A stretch of DNA of 64,000 nucleotides from Burkholderia sp. SRS-46 (GTDB lineage Bacteria; Pseudomonadota; Gammaproteobacteria; Burkholderiales; Burkholderiaceae): NCBI RefSeq assembly GCF_004343775.1, contig NZ_PTXL01000005.1, positions 372,001-436,000 on the forward strand. Direction: 5' to 3'. The position numbers and the translations under genes are program-made. Shown here one piece after another: positions 51,465-61,011 of the stretch (its first letter is position 1; every line of letters begins with the position of its first letter). The notes beneath the pieces are model-generated. The model had not been told where the DNA came from and made no database searches. It saw only the letters and a list, made by a program, of their open reading frames with translations.

Positions 51465-54400
51465 ATGCTTCGCTGCCTTGGGTTGACGACAACGACACAT
51501 ATGCCCGCAAAACTGAAACGACTCGTCGCGCAGGTTGCCGCGGCGGGCAGCAAGTCATTCGAACCGGGCCGGGTTCGGCGCCAGCAGCAGACCTTGCTGT
51601 ACGGCGGCGGCGCGGCCGTCACGGCATTCATCCTCATATGCGCTGCGCTCGTCGTGCGGCTCGACGTGCAGGACTATCTCGCGCAGGCGCGTTCGGCATT
51701 TCTTCAGCGCGAGACGCAGTTTTACGCCAACCTGCGGATGTCGGATACCAGGCTGACGACCTTCGGGAACCGGGTCGAGCGTCTCTGGAGCCGCGGCGCC
51801 GAGGCGCAGCCCGAGCTGCTCCGGAAATTCGCGGAGGGGCGCGGTACGCTGGTCTGGCGCAACGGGAGCGGCGGGGAACCCGTGCTCGCGCTGGGCGAGA
51901 TATCTGCGGATCGCCCCGCCGCTTCGTATTCACGCTATCTCGCTGCGACGATCGGCCCATTGGATCCCGTAGGGCTGCCGCCGGTGCAGGGCGCTGACAT
52001 CGAACCTGTCGGCGGCTACCTGATCAGTGTGGACGGCAGGTTTCTCGCCGTGCTCGGACGGCCGCTCGTCGCGCACGCGCGCGCGCTGCGGGCCGACGAC
52101 GGCCTGCGGTCGCTGACGGCCAGCTTGATGCCGACCGGGGCCGCGACGCGGAAATCAGGCGTGGAGAGTGGCGTCTTCATGCTTGACCGGCGCTTCGATC
52201 CGGTGGTCGGGCGCGATGTCCTGCGGTTCGCGCGACGGCTGGACGACGCGGATGGCCAGCCGTTCGGCTGGCTCGTCGTCAATGGCTTGTTCCACGTTGA
52301 CGACATCATGGCGGCGCAACCGAGCGACGAGGACACAGCGGTCGTCGATGCGCGCAGGAATATCGTGTTCGGGCGAATGCGCGACCGGACGTTGCTCGAA
52401 CGCGGGCTGAGCGATGCGCGCGCGCCGTTCGGCGACCACGTGGTCGTGCGCCGGGTCGGCACGAACTTCGTCGTCAGCGATCGCTTGCCCGATTCCAGGC
52501 TGGTCATGATGACGACCTTCTCGTGGCGCAGCGTGGCGAAAGCGACGCTCCCCGGCGTGAGCGCCACGCTCGGCGCGGCGCTGTTCGGCATCTCGTTGCT
52601 CTGGTTCGCGATCGTCACGTTCGATCGTCGCGCGCTGCGGCCCGCGAACCGGCGCGCGATCCGCCTGATCGAGAGCGAGGCGCTCAACCGGACGCTGATC
52701 CGCACCGCGCCGGCGGGGCTCATGCTGCTGTCGGTGGCCGACGGCGAGACGGTGGTGCGCAACGATGCGGTGCTGGCCTACGACGACGCGGCCGTGGGGC
52801 CGCCGCTCGGCAAGCGGATCTGGCAGGCCTATTGCGACCGGCGCCCGGGCGGCGGCGAGCGACGGCTCGTCATGCAGCATGAACTGGCCGTCGAGCGCGC
52901 GGGGCAAGGCACGATCTATCTCGCCGTCCATATCGTGCGAACCCGCTTCCGGGGCGTCGACGTGCTGCTCTGCACGCTCACCGACATCACCGCGCGCAAG
53001 GCGACGGAAGACATGCTGCGCGAGGCGCGCGCGGCCGCCGAGGACGCGAACAAGGCCAAGTCGACGTTCCTCGCGACGATGAGCCACGAAATCCGCACGC
53101 CGCTCAACGCGATCGTCGGCAACCTGGAGCTGATGGAGCGTGCGCCGTTGCCTGCGCCGGAGCGGCGGCGCGTGAAAACGATCGTGTCGTCGTCGGACGC
53201 GCTGCTGCGCGTGATCAACGACGTGCTCGACCTGTCGAAGGCGGAATCGAACCAGATGGCGCTGGAAAGCATGCCGTTCGATGTGCGTCGCCTGCTGCAG
53301 GATGTCGCGGGGATTTTCCGGCCGCTCGCCGATGCGAAGGGGCTGACGCTTGCGTGCGTGGTGTCGGCGGAACTGGCCGACGGGTACGTGGGGGACCCGA
53401 CCCGGCTGCGGCAACTCGTCTCGAACCTGGTCAGCAATGCGATCAAGTTCACGGAACGCGGCCGCGTGACGGTCGAGGCGCGGGCGATGCGCGGCGGCGC
53501 CGATGCGCACGGCATCGAAATACATGTCGCCGACACCGGCATCGGCATTCCGGCCGACAGCATGGCGTCGCTGTTCGACGTCTACATCCAGGCAGACGCG
53601 TCGACCTATCGGCGCTTCGGCGGGACCGGCCTCGGGCTGCCGTTATGCCGCCATATCGTCACGCTGATGCATGGCGACCTGGCTGTCGACAGCCGCGTCG
53701 GCGAAGGCACGACCTTCACCGCGACGCTGCCGCTGGCGGATGCGCCGGCCGAATGGCGGGAAGACGCGGCCGGGCAGGACGTCGCGGCGGATCTCGATGC
53801 CGAAGCCGAAGCCGAAGCCGATGCCGATGCCGATGCCGATGCCGATGCCGATGCCGATGCCGCCGCCGCCGCCGCCGACGAGTCTGAAGCCGACGACGAG
53901 GCGCCGCTGCGCGTGCTCGTCGCCGAGGACCATCCGGCGAGCCGCGCGCTGCTGCGCGACCAGCTCGACGTGCTGCGCTACGACGCCACGATCGTCGCCA
54001 ACGGGGTGGAGGCGATGCGGGCGTTCTTCGCGCACCCGTTCGACGTCGTGCTGACCGACCTCGGCATGCCGGAGCTCGACGGCTATGCGTTGACGAACCT
54101 CCTGCGCGAGCAGGGGGCGCAGGTGCCGGTGATCGCGATGACGGCGCATGCGACGGACGAAGACTACCGGCGCTGCAAGCAAGTCGGCGCGGCCGAAGTC
54201 GTGCTCAAGCCGCTGTCGATTTCGGCGCTCGACGCCGTGCTGCGGCGGCATGCGGCGCGTGGCGCGCGGGAGGGCGCGCACGCGGATCACGGCAGGCAGC
54301 CGGTGATGACCGACGAGATGCGGGAGAAACTGCGCGCGGCGACGCTGCATTCGCTGGCGGTGATTGGCGAGGCACTGGCGAGTGGCGATGTCGATTCGAT

Positions 54401-54608
54401 CAAGATCGAACTTCACTCGATGCGCGGCGGGTTCGCACTGGCGGGCGAGACGGAGGCGAGGGACATATGCGCTCGCGCGGAACTGATCGCGACAGAAGGT
54501 GGCACGGAGGCGCTGACGCCAGCCTGGCTGGCCTGCCGCGCGGCAATCGAACGCGCACTGGCGCGGCTGTCCGAAACCGAAACACGCGGGACGCGCGCGC
54601 CGACGTGA
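51465..54608 (+). CDS. Tripartite hybrid histidine kinase with Hpt domain (CblT-like)
   Basis: This is a 1047-residue kinase. TM1 is about 46-66, the periplasmic domain 67-360, TM2 361-385, and a PAS-like part 405-510. HisKA has H541 (LATMSHEIRTPLNAI), the ATPase domain N658, DTGIGI and GGTGLGL. The linker 770-812 contains (EA)3(DA)7 and polyalanine. The receiver (815-930) is intact (E821/D822, D865, K915), and the Hpt domain carries H984 in IELHSMRGGFAL. The ATG at 51465 has GGAG only 3 nt away; ATG 51501 is an alternative without a site. The full H-D-H chain makes it the probable phosphate donor for the RcsB-like regulator. Confidence 0.92.
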   Translation: MLRCLGLTTTTHMPAKLKRLVAQVAAAGSKSFEPGRVRRQQQTLLYGGGAAVTAFILICAALVVRLDVQDYLAQARSAFLQRETQFYANLRMSDTRLTTFGNRVERLWSRGAEAQPELLRKFAEGRGTLVWRNGSGGEPVLALGEISADRPAASYSRYLAATIGPLDPVGLPPVQGADIEPVGGYLISVDGRFLAVLGRPLVAHARALRADDGLRSLTASLMPTGAATRKSGVESGVFMLDRRFDPVVGRDVLRFARRLDDADGQPFGWLVVNGLFHVDDIMAAQPSDEDTAVVDARRNIVFGRMRDRTLLERGLSDARAPFGDHVVVRRVGTNFVVSDRLPDSRLVMMTTFSWRSVAKATLPGVSATLGAALFGISLLWFAIVTFDRRALRPANRRAIRLIESEALNRTLIRTAPAGLMLLSVADGETVVRNDAVLAYDDAAVGPPLGKRIWQAYCDRRPGGGERRLVMQHELAVERAGQGTIYLAVHIVRTRFRGVDVLLCTLTDITARKATEDMLREARAAAEDANKAKSTFLATMSHEIRTPLNAIVGNLELMERAPLPAPERRRVKTIVSSSDALLRVINDVLDLSKAESNQMALESMPFDVRRLLQDVAGIFRPLADAKGLTLACVVSAELADGYVGDPTRLRQLVSNLVSNAIKFTERGRVTVEARAMRGGADAHGIEIHVADTGIGIPADSMASLFDVYIQADASTYRRFGGTGLGLPLCRHIVTLMHGDLAVDSRVGEGTTFTATLPLADAPAEWREDAAGQDVAADLDAEAEAEADADADADADADADAAAAAADESEADDEAPLRVLVAEDHPASRALLRDQLDVLRYDATIVANGVEAMRAFFAHPFDVVLTDLGMPELDGYALTNLLREQGAQVPVIAMTAHATDEDYRRCKQVGAAEVVLKPLSISALDAVLRRHAARGAREGAHADHGRQPVMTDEMREKLRAATLHSLAVIGEALASGDVDSIKIELHSMRGGFALAGETEARDICARAELIATEGGTEALTPAWLACRAAIERALARLSETETRGTRAPT
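53796..53876 (+). repeat. In-frame hexanucleotide repeat in the second kinase
   Basis: The stretch contains one GATGCC, three GAAGCC, seven GATGCC and five GCC units in a row, coding for alternating acidic residue-alanine dipeptides and polyalanine between the ATPase and receiver domains. Slippage by whole units would change linker length without breaking the frame. Confidence 0.95.
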
Positions 54609-54630
54609 TCTGCAGACCTGATCAATGGTA

Positions 54631-54656
54631 GAGCGGCCGCCGCGCTGCGGCTGCTC
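54631..54656. terminator. Hairpin between convergent kinase and adhesin genes
   Basis: GAGCGGCCGC and GCGGCTGCTC pair (9 of 10) around a 6-nt loop, 22 bp after the kinase stop. No T run follows, so it is only a weak candidate. Confidence 0.4.
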
Positions 54657-54844
54657 CCGCCCGGATGATGGCGCATCTCCCGGATTTCGCCGTTCCAGTC
54701 CGCTTGCACGGTCACGCTCCAACCGTACAGCCATTCGCGCCAGCGCCCCGCACGGGCGCGCCGCCGCAATCATTCCGTGCCGCCCCGCGTCAGTCATGAA
54801 CGGTACGCACTGCCGCCGCCCGCTACGCGATCCGGCACGGCCGG

Positions 54845-55846
54845 CTACCGGTAGGACATATTGAATATGACCTTTGCGTTTGCGGTGCCCGGCACAAGGT
54901 TTTCGCCCGTCTTGACATAGTTGACCGTCAGCGGCACGTCTACCGTCGCGCCCGGCGCCGCGTTGACCAAAAACTGGTTCGTTGTTCCAGGCGCCGACGA
55001 GTCCGGACCGAAATTCACGCTTTTGCCACCAAACGCGATCTGATAGGCGACACCCCGCGCCGAGGAATCCGGCGACAGCGACAGCACGTTCGACGTGTTC
55101 GACGGATTGCTCGCATCGGTCAAGGTTGTGTAGAGCTTCACCCCTGCCGCGCATCCGGTCAGGTTGACTGCGAACTTCGTGGCTCCCCACGCCGTTCCCG
55201 GCGAATTGAGGTCCTTGACCGTGACCGTCGGGAGTGTCACCGCGATCGACGGAACGGAAACCCGGCACCCCTTCGAGCCGATCACGATCGGCGTCGCGAC
55301 GGACAGGTTGTACACCAGCGTCGACGAAGGCATCCGGTATTCGACGCGCAGCGAGGGCAGCGTCGTCATCGTTCCGCCCTGGATCGGCCCCGTGACAAAC
55401 AGTTGCGCGCCTGCGTTGAACCAGGTGGTGGTGGCGCTGCCGGAAGACGTCGAATTGAAATTGAACGGCGCGACCTGCGTGTTCGTAATGCCGTACGCGG
55501 TGGCGAAGAACCGGATGCCGATGCCCTTGACTCCGGTCTCGTAGGTGTCGGTATACCCGGGCACCAGTTTCCCCCCAACGACGGTCGCCGTCGAATTCAC
55601 GTTGTAACCCTGCCAGTTGCAAGCGATGTTTCCCCCACTGCCGTGCGCATACTTCGTTCCGATCGCCGTATCGCGCACGAGACTCGCCGCGTCCAATGCG
55701 ACCTGCTCGTTGATGGGGCCGGCCAATCCGTCAATGAAGCATTCGGCCGCCGCCGGCGACGATAACGCCACCAGCGCGATCGCGACGAGCGGTGACCGTG
55801 GGATGCATGCCAGCGCGCGGAACCTGCGCAGGATTTTTGTGACCAT
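54845..55846 (-). CDS. Two-domain fimbrial adhesin (FimH-like tip protein)
   Basis: This 333-residue secreted protein has a Sec signal (residues 1-32, ending SPAAA-EC). The N-terminal domain (33-200) is Thr/Ser/Asn-rich with cysteines in AECFIDG and NIACNWQGYN, like lectin domains of type 1 fimbrial adhesins. The C-terminal pilin domain (205-333) has CRVSVPSIAVTLPTVTVKDL and ends NAKVIFNMSYR, with the alternating hydrophobic pattern and penultimate tyrosine used by chaperone and usher. AAGGG precedes the ATG. It lies opposite to the pilin-chaperone-usher genes and probably caps that fibre. Confidence 0.83.
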   Translation of the reverse strand: MVTKILRRFRALACIPRSPLVAIALVALSSPAAAECFIDGLAGPINEQVALDAASLVRDTAIGTKYAHGSGGNIACNWQGYNVNSTATVVGGKLVPGYTDTYETGVKGIGIRFFATAYGITNTQVAPFNFNSTSSGSATTTWFNAGAQLFVTGPIQGGTMTTLPSLRVEYRMPSSTLVYNLSVATPIVIGSKGCRVSVPSIAVTLPTVTVKDLNSPGTAWGATKFAVNLTGCAAGVKLYTTLTDASNPSNTSNVLSLSPDSSARGVAYQIAFGGKSVNFGPDSSAPGTTNQFLVNAAPGATVDVPLTVNYVKTGENLVPGTANAKVIFNMSYR

Positions 55847-56206
55847 GACTAGCCCTTTTTCCTTATCGATTGGGAAACCCTGAAACGACGACCGAACAAC
55901 ACCTGAATTGCTCCCTGCCACGCGTAGTCTTCCTGGATCTTTCCGGGAGCCCATGTGTGGCGGCGCACCAGATACGCCGTGATGCCGGCAATGGACGCGA
56001 TAGCGCCGGATGTCGACCCGCCGTCTGCTTGCCGCCAGGCCGCAGCGGGCCAATTTCCGCATATCGGCTTCATCCGGGCCAGGGGGCTCGGGCGATCGGG
56101 GCATACAAGAGGGAAGAGGACAATCCGCAGCACGAAGTGCGAACGGGGCCAGATTGCTATCTGGCAACGGAGATCGTTGGGGTGCGCGATTTGTTGGCTG
56201 GGCATA

Positions 56207-56280
56207 ATTTTAATAAGAGCCCCGATTAAAAAAATAGTACAAGTACTAAAAGTACATTTATTTTCTTTTGGATTGTCCTA
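56207..56280 (-). promoter_or_regulatory. RcsB-like paired boxes and -10, adhesin promoter
   Basis: TAGTACAAGTACTA (56235-56248, a perfect 6-2-6 dyad) and TTTGGATTGTCCTA (56267-56280) start 32 bp apart. On the minus strand a TAAAAT hexamer (56207-56212) lies 22 bp beyond the near box, matching the geometry of the two pilin promoters. The adhesin ATG is about 360 bp further on, so the leader would be long. Confidence 0.6.
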
Positions 56281-56587
56281 AACCTGATGAGATCGATCGA
56301 AATCGTCAGGGCTTTCGCATGAGGAGCCGTTGATAGTCAATGGGTTGGGATTGCGGCTTCTTTGAGATGGGGTTGAGGTTTGAAGAGACTTTGTGGCGGG
56401 CCGGAACGGGCAGAAGTCCAGAATAGCGAAGCAGCCTTCGATGCCCGTCACGTTCGTCATCTCCGCCTCACCGGTATTGTTCGGCAGGATCGGAGTCCGA
56501 TGTCGAAACGCTAACAATAAATAAGGCATTGATTGTCAAGATATTTTTGTGTCGATTCATGATTCTGGTCCGGGCGGAATCAAATAT

Positions 56588-56662
56588 TCGGACTTGTCCT
56601 AAATTATGGTGTTTGCAATTCGGTCATGTCCAATATCTCTAAATATTTGATGAATGGATAAT
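56588..56662 (+). promoter_or_regulatory. RcsB-like paired boxes and -10, type 1-like pilin promoter
   Basis: TCGGACTTGTCCTA (56588-56601) and TCGGTCATGTCCAA (56620-56633) start 32 bp apart. A GATAAT hexamer (56657-56662) follows after 23 bp, and the expected -35 position has no consensus, as in activator-dependent promoters. The pilin ATG is 92 bp further. Confidence 0.62.
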
Positions 56663-56754
56663 TGGATCTGAATCGCACTACGTCATTTTAATTCAAGCGA
56701 TATATGGCGTGAGTGCCTTTCATTTCGTCAACTCTCCGTTTTTAGATCATATAA

Positions 56755-57345
56755 ATGAAAATCGCGACCAGCACCAAAATCATCTCGACGCTTCTGGCCG
56801 TGGCAGGCCTCGGCCTGGCGTCGGCCGCCCACGCAGCGGACGGCACGATCACGTTCACCGGCAACGTCACCGCGTCGACCTGCAAGATCGACGGCACGGA
56901 CGCCGGCGCATCGGCCAACAAGGCCGTGGCGATGCCGACGGTCAGCGCGCGGTCGCTCAACGCGGCCGGCGCGGTGGCAGGCCGTACTGCGTTCGGCTTC
57001 GCGCTGACAGGCTGCAAGGTGGACGACGCAAATAGCAAGGGCAATCCGACCAAGGTCCAGGTTTCGTTCGAAAACGCAACGAACGTGACGTCGGACGGCA
57101 AGCTGACGCTCGACAAGGGGACGGTGGAAGCGCCGGCGGCCGGCAACGTCGTGCTCCAGGTGCTCAACGACAAGCAGGATCCGATCAAGGTTGGCGCGAA
57201 CACGCCTGACCAGAACTCGCAGGTCGTTTCGATCAACGCCGACGGCACCGCTCAGCTGAACTTCTTCGCCGAGTACCTGGCAACGGGCGCTGCCACCGGT
57301 GGCTCTGCCAACTCGCGCGTTCAGTACTCGCTGACCTACCAGTAA
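56755..57345 (+). CDS. Type 1-like fimbrial major pilin
   Basis: This 196-residue pilin has a Sec signal (residues 1-28, ending SAAHA-AD) and a mature start DGTITFTGNVTASTCKIDGT, where the first cysteine pairs with the one in FALTGCKVDD. The C-terminus SANSRVQYSLTYQ has the alternating beta-zipper pattern with a penultimate aromatic residue for donor-strand exchange. It is first in a unit with chaperone and usher, separated from them by stem-loops likely to favour pilin mRNA. The ribosome binding site is weak. Confidence 0.92.
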   Translation: MKIATSTKIISTLLAVAGLGLASAAHAADGTITFTGNVTASTCKIDGTDAGASANKAVAMPTVSARSLNAAGAVAGRTAFGFALTGCKVDDANSKGNPTKVQVSFENATNVTSDGKLTLDKGTVEAPAAGNVVLQVLNDKQDPIKVGANTPDQNSQVVSINADGTAQLNFFAEYLATGAATGGSANSRVQYSLTYQ

Positions 57346-57360
57346 GCATCGTGCGTATCG

Positions 57361-57409
57361 GGGGCCTTCCTGTCCGAAGGCCCCGCCGGCGGCGTGCGTC
57401 GCACGCCGC
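57361..57409 (+). terminator. Two stem-loops between pilin and chaperone genes
   Basis: GGGGCCTTC/GAAGGCCCC (57361-57369, 57376-57384) and GCGGCGTGC/GCACGCCGC (57389-57397, 57401-57409) are perfect stems placed right after the pilin stop. They probably stabilise pilin mRNA or partly terminate transcription, giving more pilin than chaperone and usher. Confidence 0.65.
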
Positions 57410-57461
57410 TTCTCCGTTCCCTCGATTCGACAACATCTACTGAAACCACTCCAGGGTCGCC

Positions 57462-58208
57462 ATGAAAGTCATCACCAAATCGCTCAAAGCCTTCGCCATG
57501 ATTTCCGCCTTGATCGCCTCGCAGGCCTACGCGAGCGTGGTGATTTCCGGCACCCGCGTCATCTTTCCGGGCAACGAGCGCGAAGTCACGATCAAACTCA
57601 CGAACGACGGGAACACGCCGGCGCTGGTGCAGACGTGGATCGACAAAGGCGAACAGGATGCGTCTCCCGACACCATCGACGTGCCGTTCACGCTGCTGCC
57701 CGCGATGTTCCGAATGGAGCCGCAGAAAGGACAAACGCTGCGGATGATCTACTCGAACGCGTCGCTCCCGGCCGACAAGGAATCGCTGTTCTGGCTCAAC
57801 GTGCTCGAAATTCCGCCGAAGGTCGCCGACGGTGCTGACCGCAACCAGCTCCAGGTCGCGTTCCGCTCGCGCATCAAGATCATGTTCCGCCCCGAAGGCC
57901 TGCCGGGCAGCGCGCAAACGGCGCCGGCACAGGTCGGCTGGCAGGTCGCACGCGGCGCGAACGGCAAGTACGTGTTGAAAGCGACCAATCCGACGCCGTA
58001 CGTCGTCAATGTCGGCAGCGTGCTGCTGCATTCCGGCGGGAAGAAGTTCGATGCGGGCGCGGGATATGTATTGCCTGGCGCCACGCATGAATTTCCGATC
58101 ACGGAGCTCAATGCGCCGCCGGCGGCCGATGCGAAAGTCCAGTTCGGAAGCATCAACGACTGGGGCGCATCGACCAACAACGAGCGGCCGGTCTCGATTC
58201 AGCCTTAG
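57462..58208 (+). CDS. PapD-like periplasmic fimbrial chaperone
   Basis: This 248-residue chaperone has a Sec signal (ending SQAYA-SV) and two immunoglobulin-like domains. SGTRVIFPGNEREVTIKLTN carries the conserved subunit-binding arginine of the first strand; the G1 strand region NQLQVAFRSRIKIMFRPEGL has the conserved lysine and alternating hydrophobic residues; NPTPYVVNV marks the second domain. It folds and caps pilin subunits in the periplasm for the usher encoded next. Confidence 0.93.
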   Translation: MKVITKSLKAFAMISALIASQAYASVVISGTRVIFPGNEREVTIKLTNDGNTPALVQTWIDKGEQDASPDTIDVPFTLLPAMFRMEPQKGQTLRMIYSNASLPADKESLFWLNVLEIPPKVADGADRNQLQVAFRSRIKIMFRPEGLPGSAQTAPAQVGWQVARGANGKYVLKATNPTPYVVNVGSVLLHSGGKKFDAGAGYVLPGATHEFPITELNAPPAADAKVQFGSINDWGASTNNERPVSIQP

Positions 58209-58392
58209 TGCTGCGCGGGGCATTCACATTGCCCCGTTTCACCGGTGTCCATTCCGCCTCGCCCGATCGTGGCGGGTGATTTCCCTGCACGCATCGATAT
58301 TTCGTTTATCCAGACCGTGAAAGCCGCGCGGCGCCAAGCCATGCGCCGGATTCTTTCGGGGCGGTCTCAACTCGCCAACAGGAATTTTGGGG

Positions 58393-61011
58393 ATGACCTC
58401 AGTGACCCAGCATCCGCGCATGGATACGACCACCATGCCGCTGCTCAAGCCTGTATCCGCATTGGTTCTGTCCAGCCTCGCCGTGTGGTCGGGCGATGGC
58501 CGCGCGGACACGGATGCTGCGGCGACGGCGGCCCCCGAGGCGTTTCAGGTCGCCCAGGCGGATTTCGCGCAGGTCCAGTTCGATCCCGGCTTCCTGAACA
58601 ACGGCAACGGACAGGCCGTCGATATTTCGCGCTTCGAGCGCGGCAACCTCACCACGCCCGGCGTTTACAGCGTCGATCTGATCGTCGGCCAGAACTGGGT
58701 CGGACGCTACGACATCGCATTCAAGGCGGCGCCCGGCACGCCCGATGCGCAACCGTGCTTCGACGAAAACCTGCTGCGCCGCATCGGCATCGATTTCACG
58801 AAGATACCTGCGGAAAAGCGTGCCGCGATCTCGACCAAGGGTGAATGCCGGCGCATCGGCCAGATCATTCCGGAGGCGAGTGCATCGTTCGACTTTGGCG
58901 AGCAGCGCCTGACGCTCAGCATTCCGCAGGCGTCGCTCGTGCGCCGGGCGCGCGGGTACGTGAGTCCGGACCAATGGGATGCCGGTGTCCCCGCGGGGAT
59001 GCTCGATTACAACCTGAACGTCTACAGCTCGAAGGCGAAAGACAGCCGCACCAATACGCAGGCTTATCTTGGCCTGAACGGCGGCGTCAACATCGGCAAC
59101 TGGCACTTCCGCCACAATGGTTCGTACACGTGGTCGCAGGGTGGCGGCAGCCGGTATCAGGACATTTCGACCTACGTGCAGCGGGATCTGCCGTCGTTGT
59201 CGTCGCAACTCGTGATCGGCGAGACGTTCACGTCGGGCGAACTGTTCGATTCGACGCAATTCCGCGGCGTGCGGATGTCGAGCGACGACCGGATGCTGCC
59301 CGATTCGTTGCGCGGGTATGCGCCTGTCGTGCGCGGCGTCGCGAACACCAACGCGAAGGTGACGATCAGCCAGAACGGCGTCACGCTGTATGAGACGACG
59401 GTGTCGCCCGGCCCGTTCGAGATCAACGATCTCTATCCGACCGGCTATGGCGGCGACTTGCGCGTGTCGGTCAACGAGGCGGACGGCTCGGTGCACACCT
59501 TCTCGGTCCCGTATGCGGCGGTGCCGCTGTCGCTGCGGCCGGGTATCCAGCGCTACAGCTTTGTGGCCGGGGCGTTGCGCAATCCGCAGAATTCGAGCAG
59601 CCCGTTGTTTGCGCAGGCGACCTACCAGCGCGGCCTGACGAACATGGTGACCGGCTACGGCGGCGTGACCGCCGCGGCCGGCTATGTATCCGTCATGCTG
59701 GGCGGCGCGTTCAATACGCCGCTTGGCGCGCTGGGCGTCGACTTCACGCAGGCGAGCACGTCGATCCCGGGCGTCAAGCGCTTCAACGGCTCGAGCCTGC
59801 GGATCAGCTACGCGAAATCGGTCGCGCCGACCGGCACCGACGTTTCGATCGCCGCTTACCGCTATTCGACGGACGGTTATTTCAACCTCAACGACGCGAT
59901 GAGCACGCGCGATGCGGTGCGCAATGGGCAGTCCGTCGACACGGTCTGGCGGCAACGCAACCGCGCGTCGCTCATGGTCAGCCAGCGCCTCGGCGAAAAG
60001 GGCGGGCAACTGAGCCTGACCGCGTCGGCCGCCAATTACTGGAACCGTCCCGGCTCGGACATCAACTACTCGGTCGGCTACAACAACTCGTTCCGGAACA
60101 TCTCGTACAGCCTGTCCGCGACGCGCCAGCGCAACCTCGGCGGCGACATGAGCACGCTGTACTACGCGAGCGTGACGATTCCGTTCGGCAAGTCGAGCCC
60201 GATGACGCTCACGAGTAACGTGTCGCGCGATACCGAGGGTCGCACGCAACTTCAGTCGATGATGGCGGGCTCGCTCGGCGCGGACAACAATCTGTCGTAC
60301 AGCGTCGCCGCGAATTACATGAACGGACAGGGTGGCGGCACCACCACCGGCAGCGGCAACGTCACCTACCGCGCGCGCGCAGTCGAACTCAACCTCAGTG
60401 CCGGCGGCAGCTCGAACTACCAGCAGGGCTCGATCGGCATTCGTGGTGCGGCGGTCGCGCACAAGGGCGGCATCACGTTGTCGCAACCGCTTTCGGAAAC
60501 CTTCGCCATCGTCGAAGCGAAGGGGGCGGAAGGTGCGCGCGTCACGAACGCATCGGGTGTGCGAGTCGACGGAAACGGCTATGCGATCGTGCCTTATCTC
60601 ACGCCGTACAACATGAATACGGTCGACCTCGATCCGAAGGGCATCTCGATGGACGTCGAGCTGAAGGAAACGAGCCAGCAGGTGGCGCCGCGCGCCGGCT
60701 CCGTTCCGTTGATCAAGTTCGCCACCGACACGGGGCGGGCGGCCGTGATTCAGGCGCGCAAGTGGGATGGCACGCCACTGCCGTTCGGCGCGGAGGTGAC
60801 CGACGAAACCGGCAAGAGTCTCGGCGTGGTCGGCCAGGCCAGCAAGCTCTTCGTGCGCGGCCTGAAGGACAGCGGCGAGCTTGCGGTGAAGTGGGGTGAC
60901 GATGCGCGGTCGGTGTGTCGCATTGCATACGACCTGCCCGTCAAGCAGATGACGCGCAAATCCGCAACGTTCCAGCAGATCACCGGTGTTTGCAAGACGA
61001 GCGCGACTTGA
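58393..61011 (+). CDS. FimD-like outer-membrane usher
   Basis: This 872-residue usher has a signal near residues 18-40. The N-terminal chaperone-binding domain starts VQFDPGFLNNGNGQAVDISR; a 24-stranded barrel follows with the plug around RGYAPVVRGVANTNAKVTIS and YETTVSPGPFEINDLYPTGY, and two C-terminal domains end at CRIAYDL. Length is close to E. coli FimD. The ATG at 58393 has AGGA 9 nt upstream; later ATGs at 58420 and 58435 are possible. It secretes and assembles the type 1-like fibre. Confidence 0.93.
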   Translation: MTSVTQHPRMDTTTMPLLKPVSALVLSSLAVWSGDGRADTDAAATAAPEAFQVAQADFAQVQFDPGFLNNGNGQAVDISRFERGNLTTPGVYSVDLIVGQNWVGRYDIAFKAAPGTPDAQPCFDENLLRRIGIDFTKIPAEKRAAISTKGECRRIGQIIPEASASFDFGEQRLTLSIPQASLVRRARGYVSPDQWDAGVPAGMLDYNLNVYSSKAKDSRTNTQAYLGLNGGVNIGNWHFRHNGSYTWSQGGGSRYQDISTYVQRDLPSLSSQLVIGETFTSGELFDSTQFRGVRMSSDDRMLPDSLRGYAPVVRGVANTNAKVTISQNGVTLYETTVSPGPFEINDLYPTGYGGDLRVSVNEADGSVHTFSVPYAAVPLSLRPGIQRYSFVAGALRNPQNSSSPLFAQATYQRGLTNMVTGYGGVTAAAGYVSVMLGGAFNTPLGALGVDFTQASTSIPGVKRFNGSSLRISYAKSVAPTGTDVSIAAYRYSTDGYFNLNDAMSTRDAVRNGQSVDTVWRQRNRASLMVSQRLGEKGGQLSLTASAANYWNRPGSDINYSVGYNNSFRNISYSLSATRQRNLGGDMSTLYYASVTIPFGKSSPMTLTSNVSRDTEGRTQLQSMMAGSLGADNNLSYSVAANYMNGQGGGTTTGSGNVTYRARAVELNLSAGGSSNYQQGSIGIRGAAVAHKGGITLSQPLSETFAIVEAKGAEGARVTNASGVRVDGNGYAIVPYLTPYNMNTVDLDPKGISMDVELKETSQQVAPRAGSVPLIKFATDTGRAAVIQARKWDGTPLPFGAEVTDETGKSLGVVGQASKLFVRGLKDSGELAVKWGDDARSVCRIAYDLPVKQMTRKSATFQQITGVCKTSAT

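Larger units (their letters stand above)
55847..56754. other. AT-rich intergenic region between adhesin and pilin genes
   Basis: These 908 bases are strikingly AT-richer than the surroundings, especially 56205-56280 and 56510-56755. They hold two pairs of RcsB-like boxes, one facing each way. A minus-strand frame (56278-56529, LPNNTGEAEMTNVTGIEGCF) has no recognised domain and was not accepted as a gene. The region may mark a recombination junction. Confidence 0.6.

Noticed and set aside
56278-56529. Minus-strand frame of 83 codons in the AT-rich region, possibly an IS remnant
   Set aside because: No transposase motif, inverted repeats or target duplication could be seen; kept only as part of the intergenic description.
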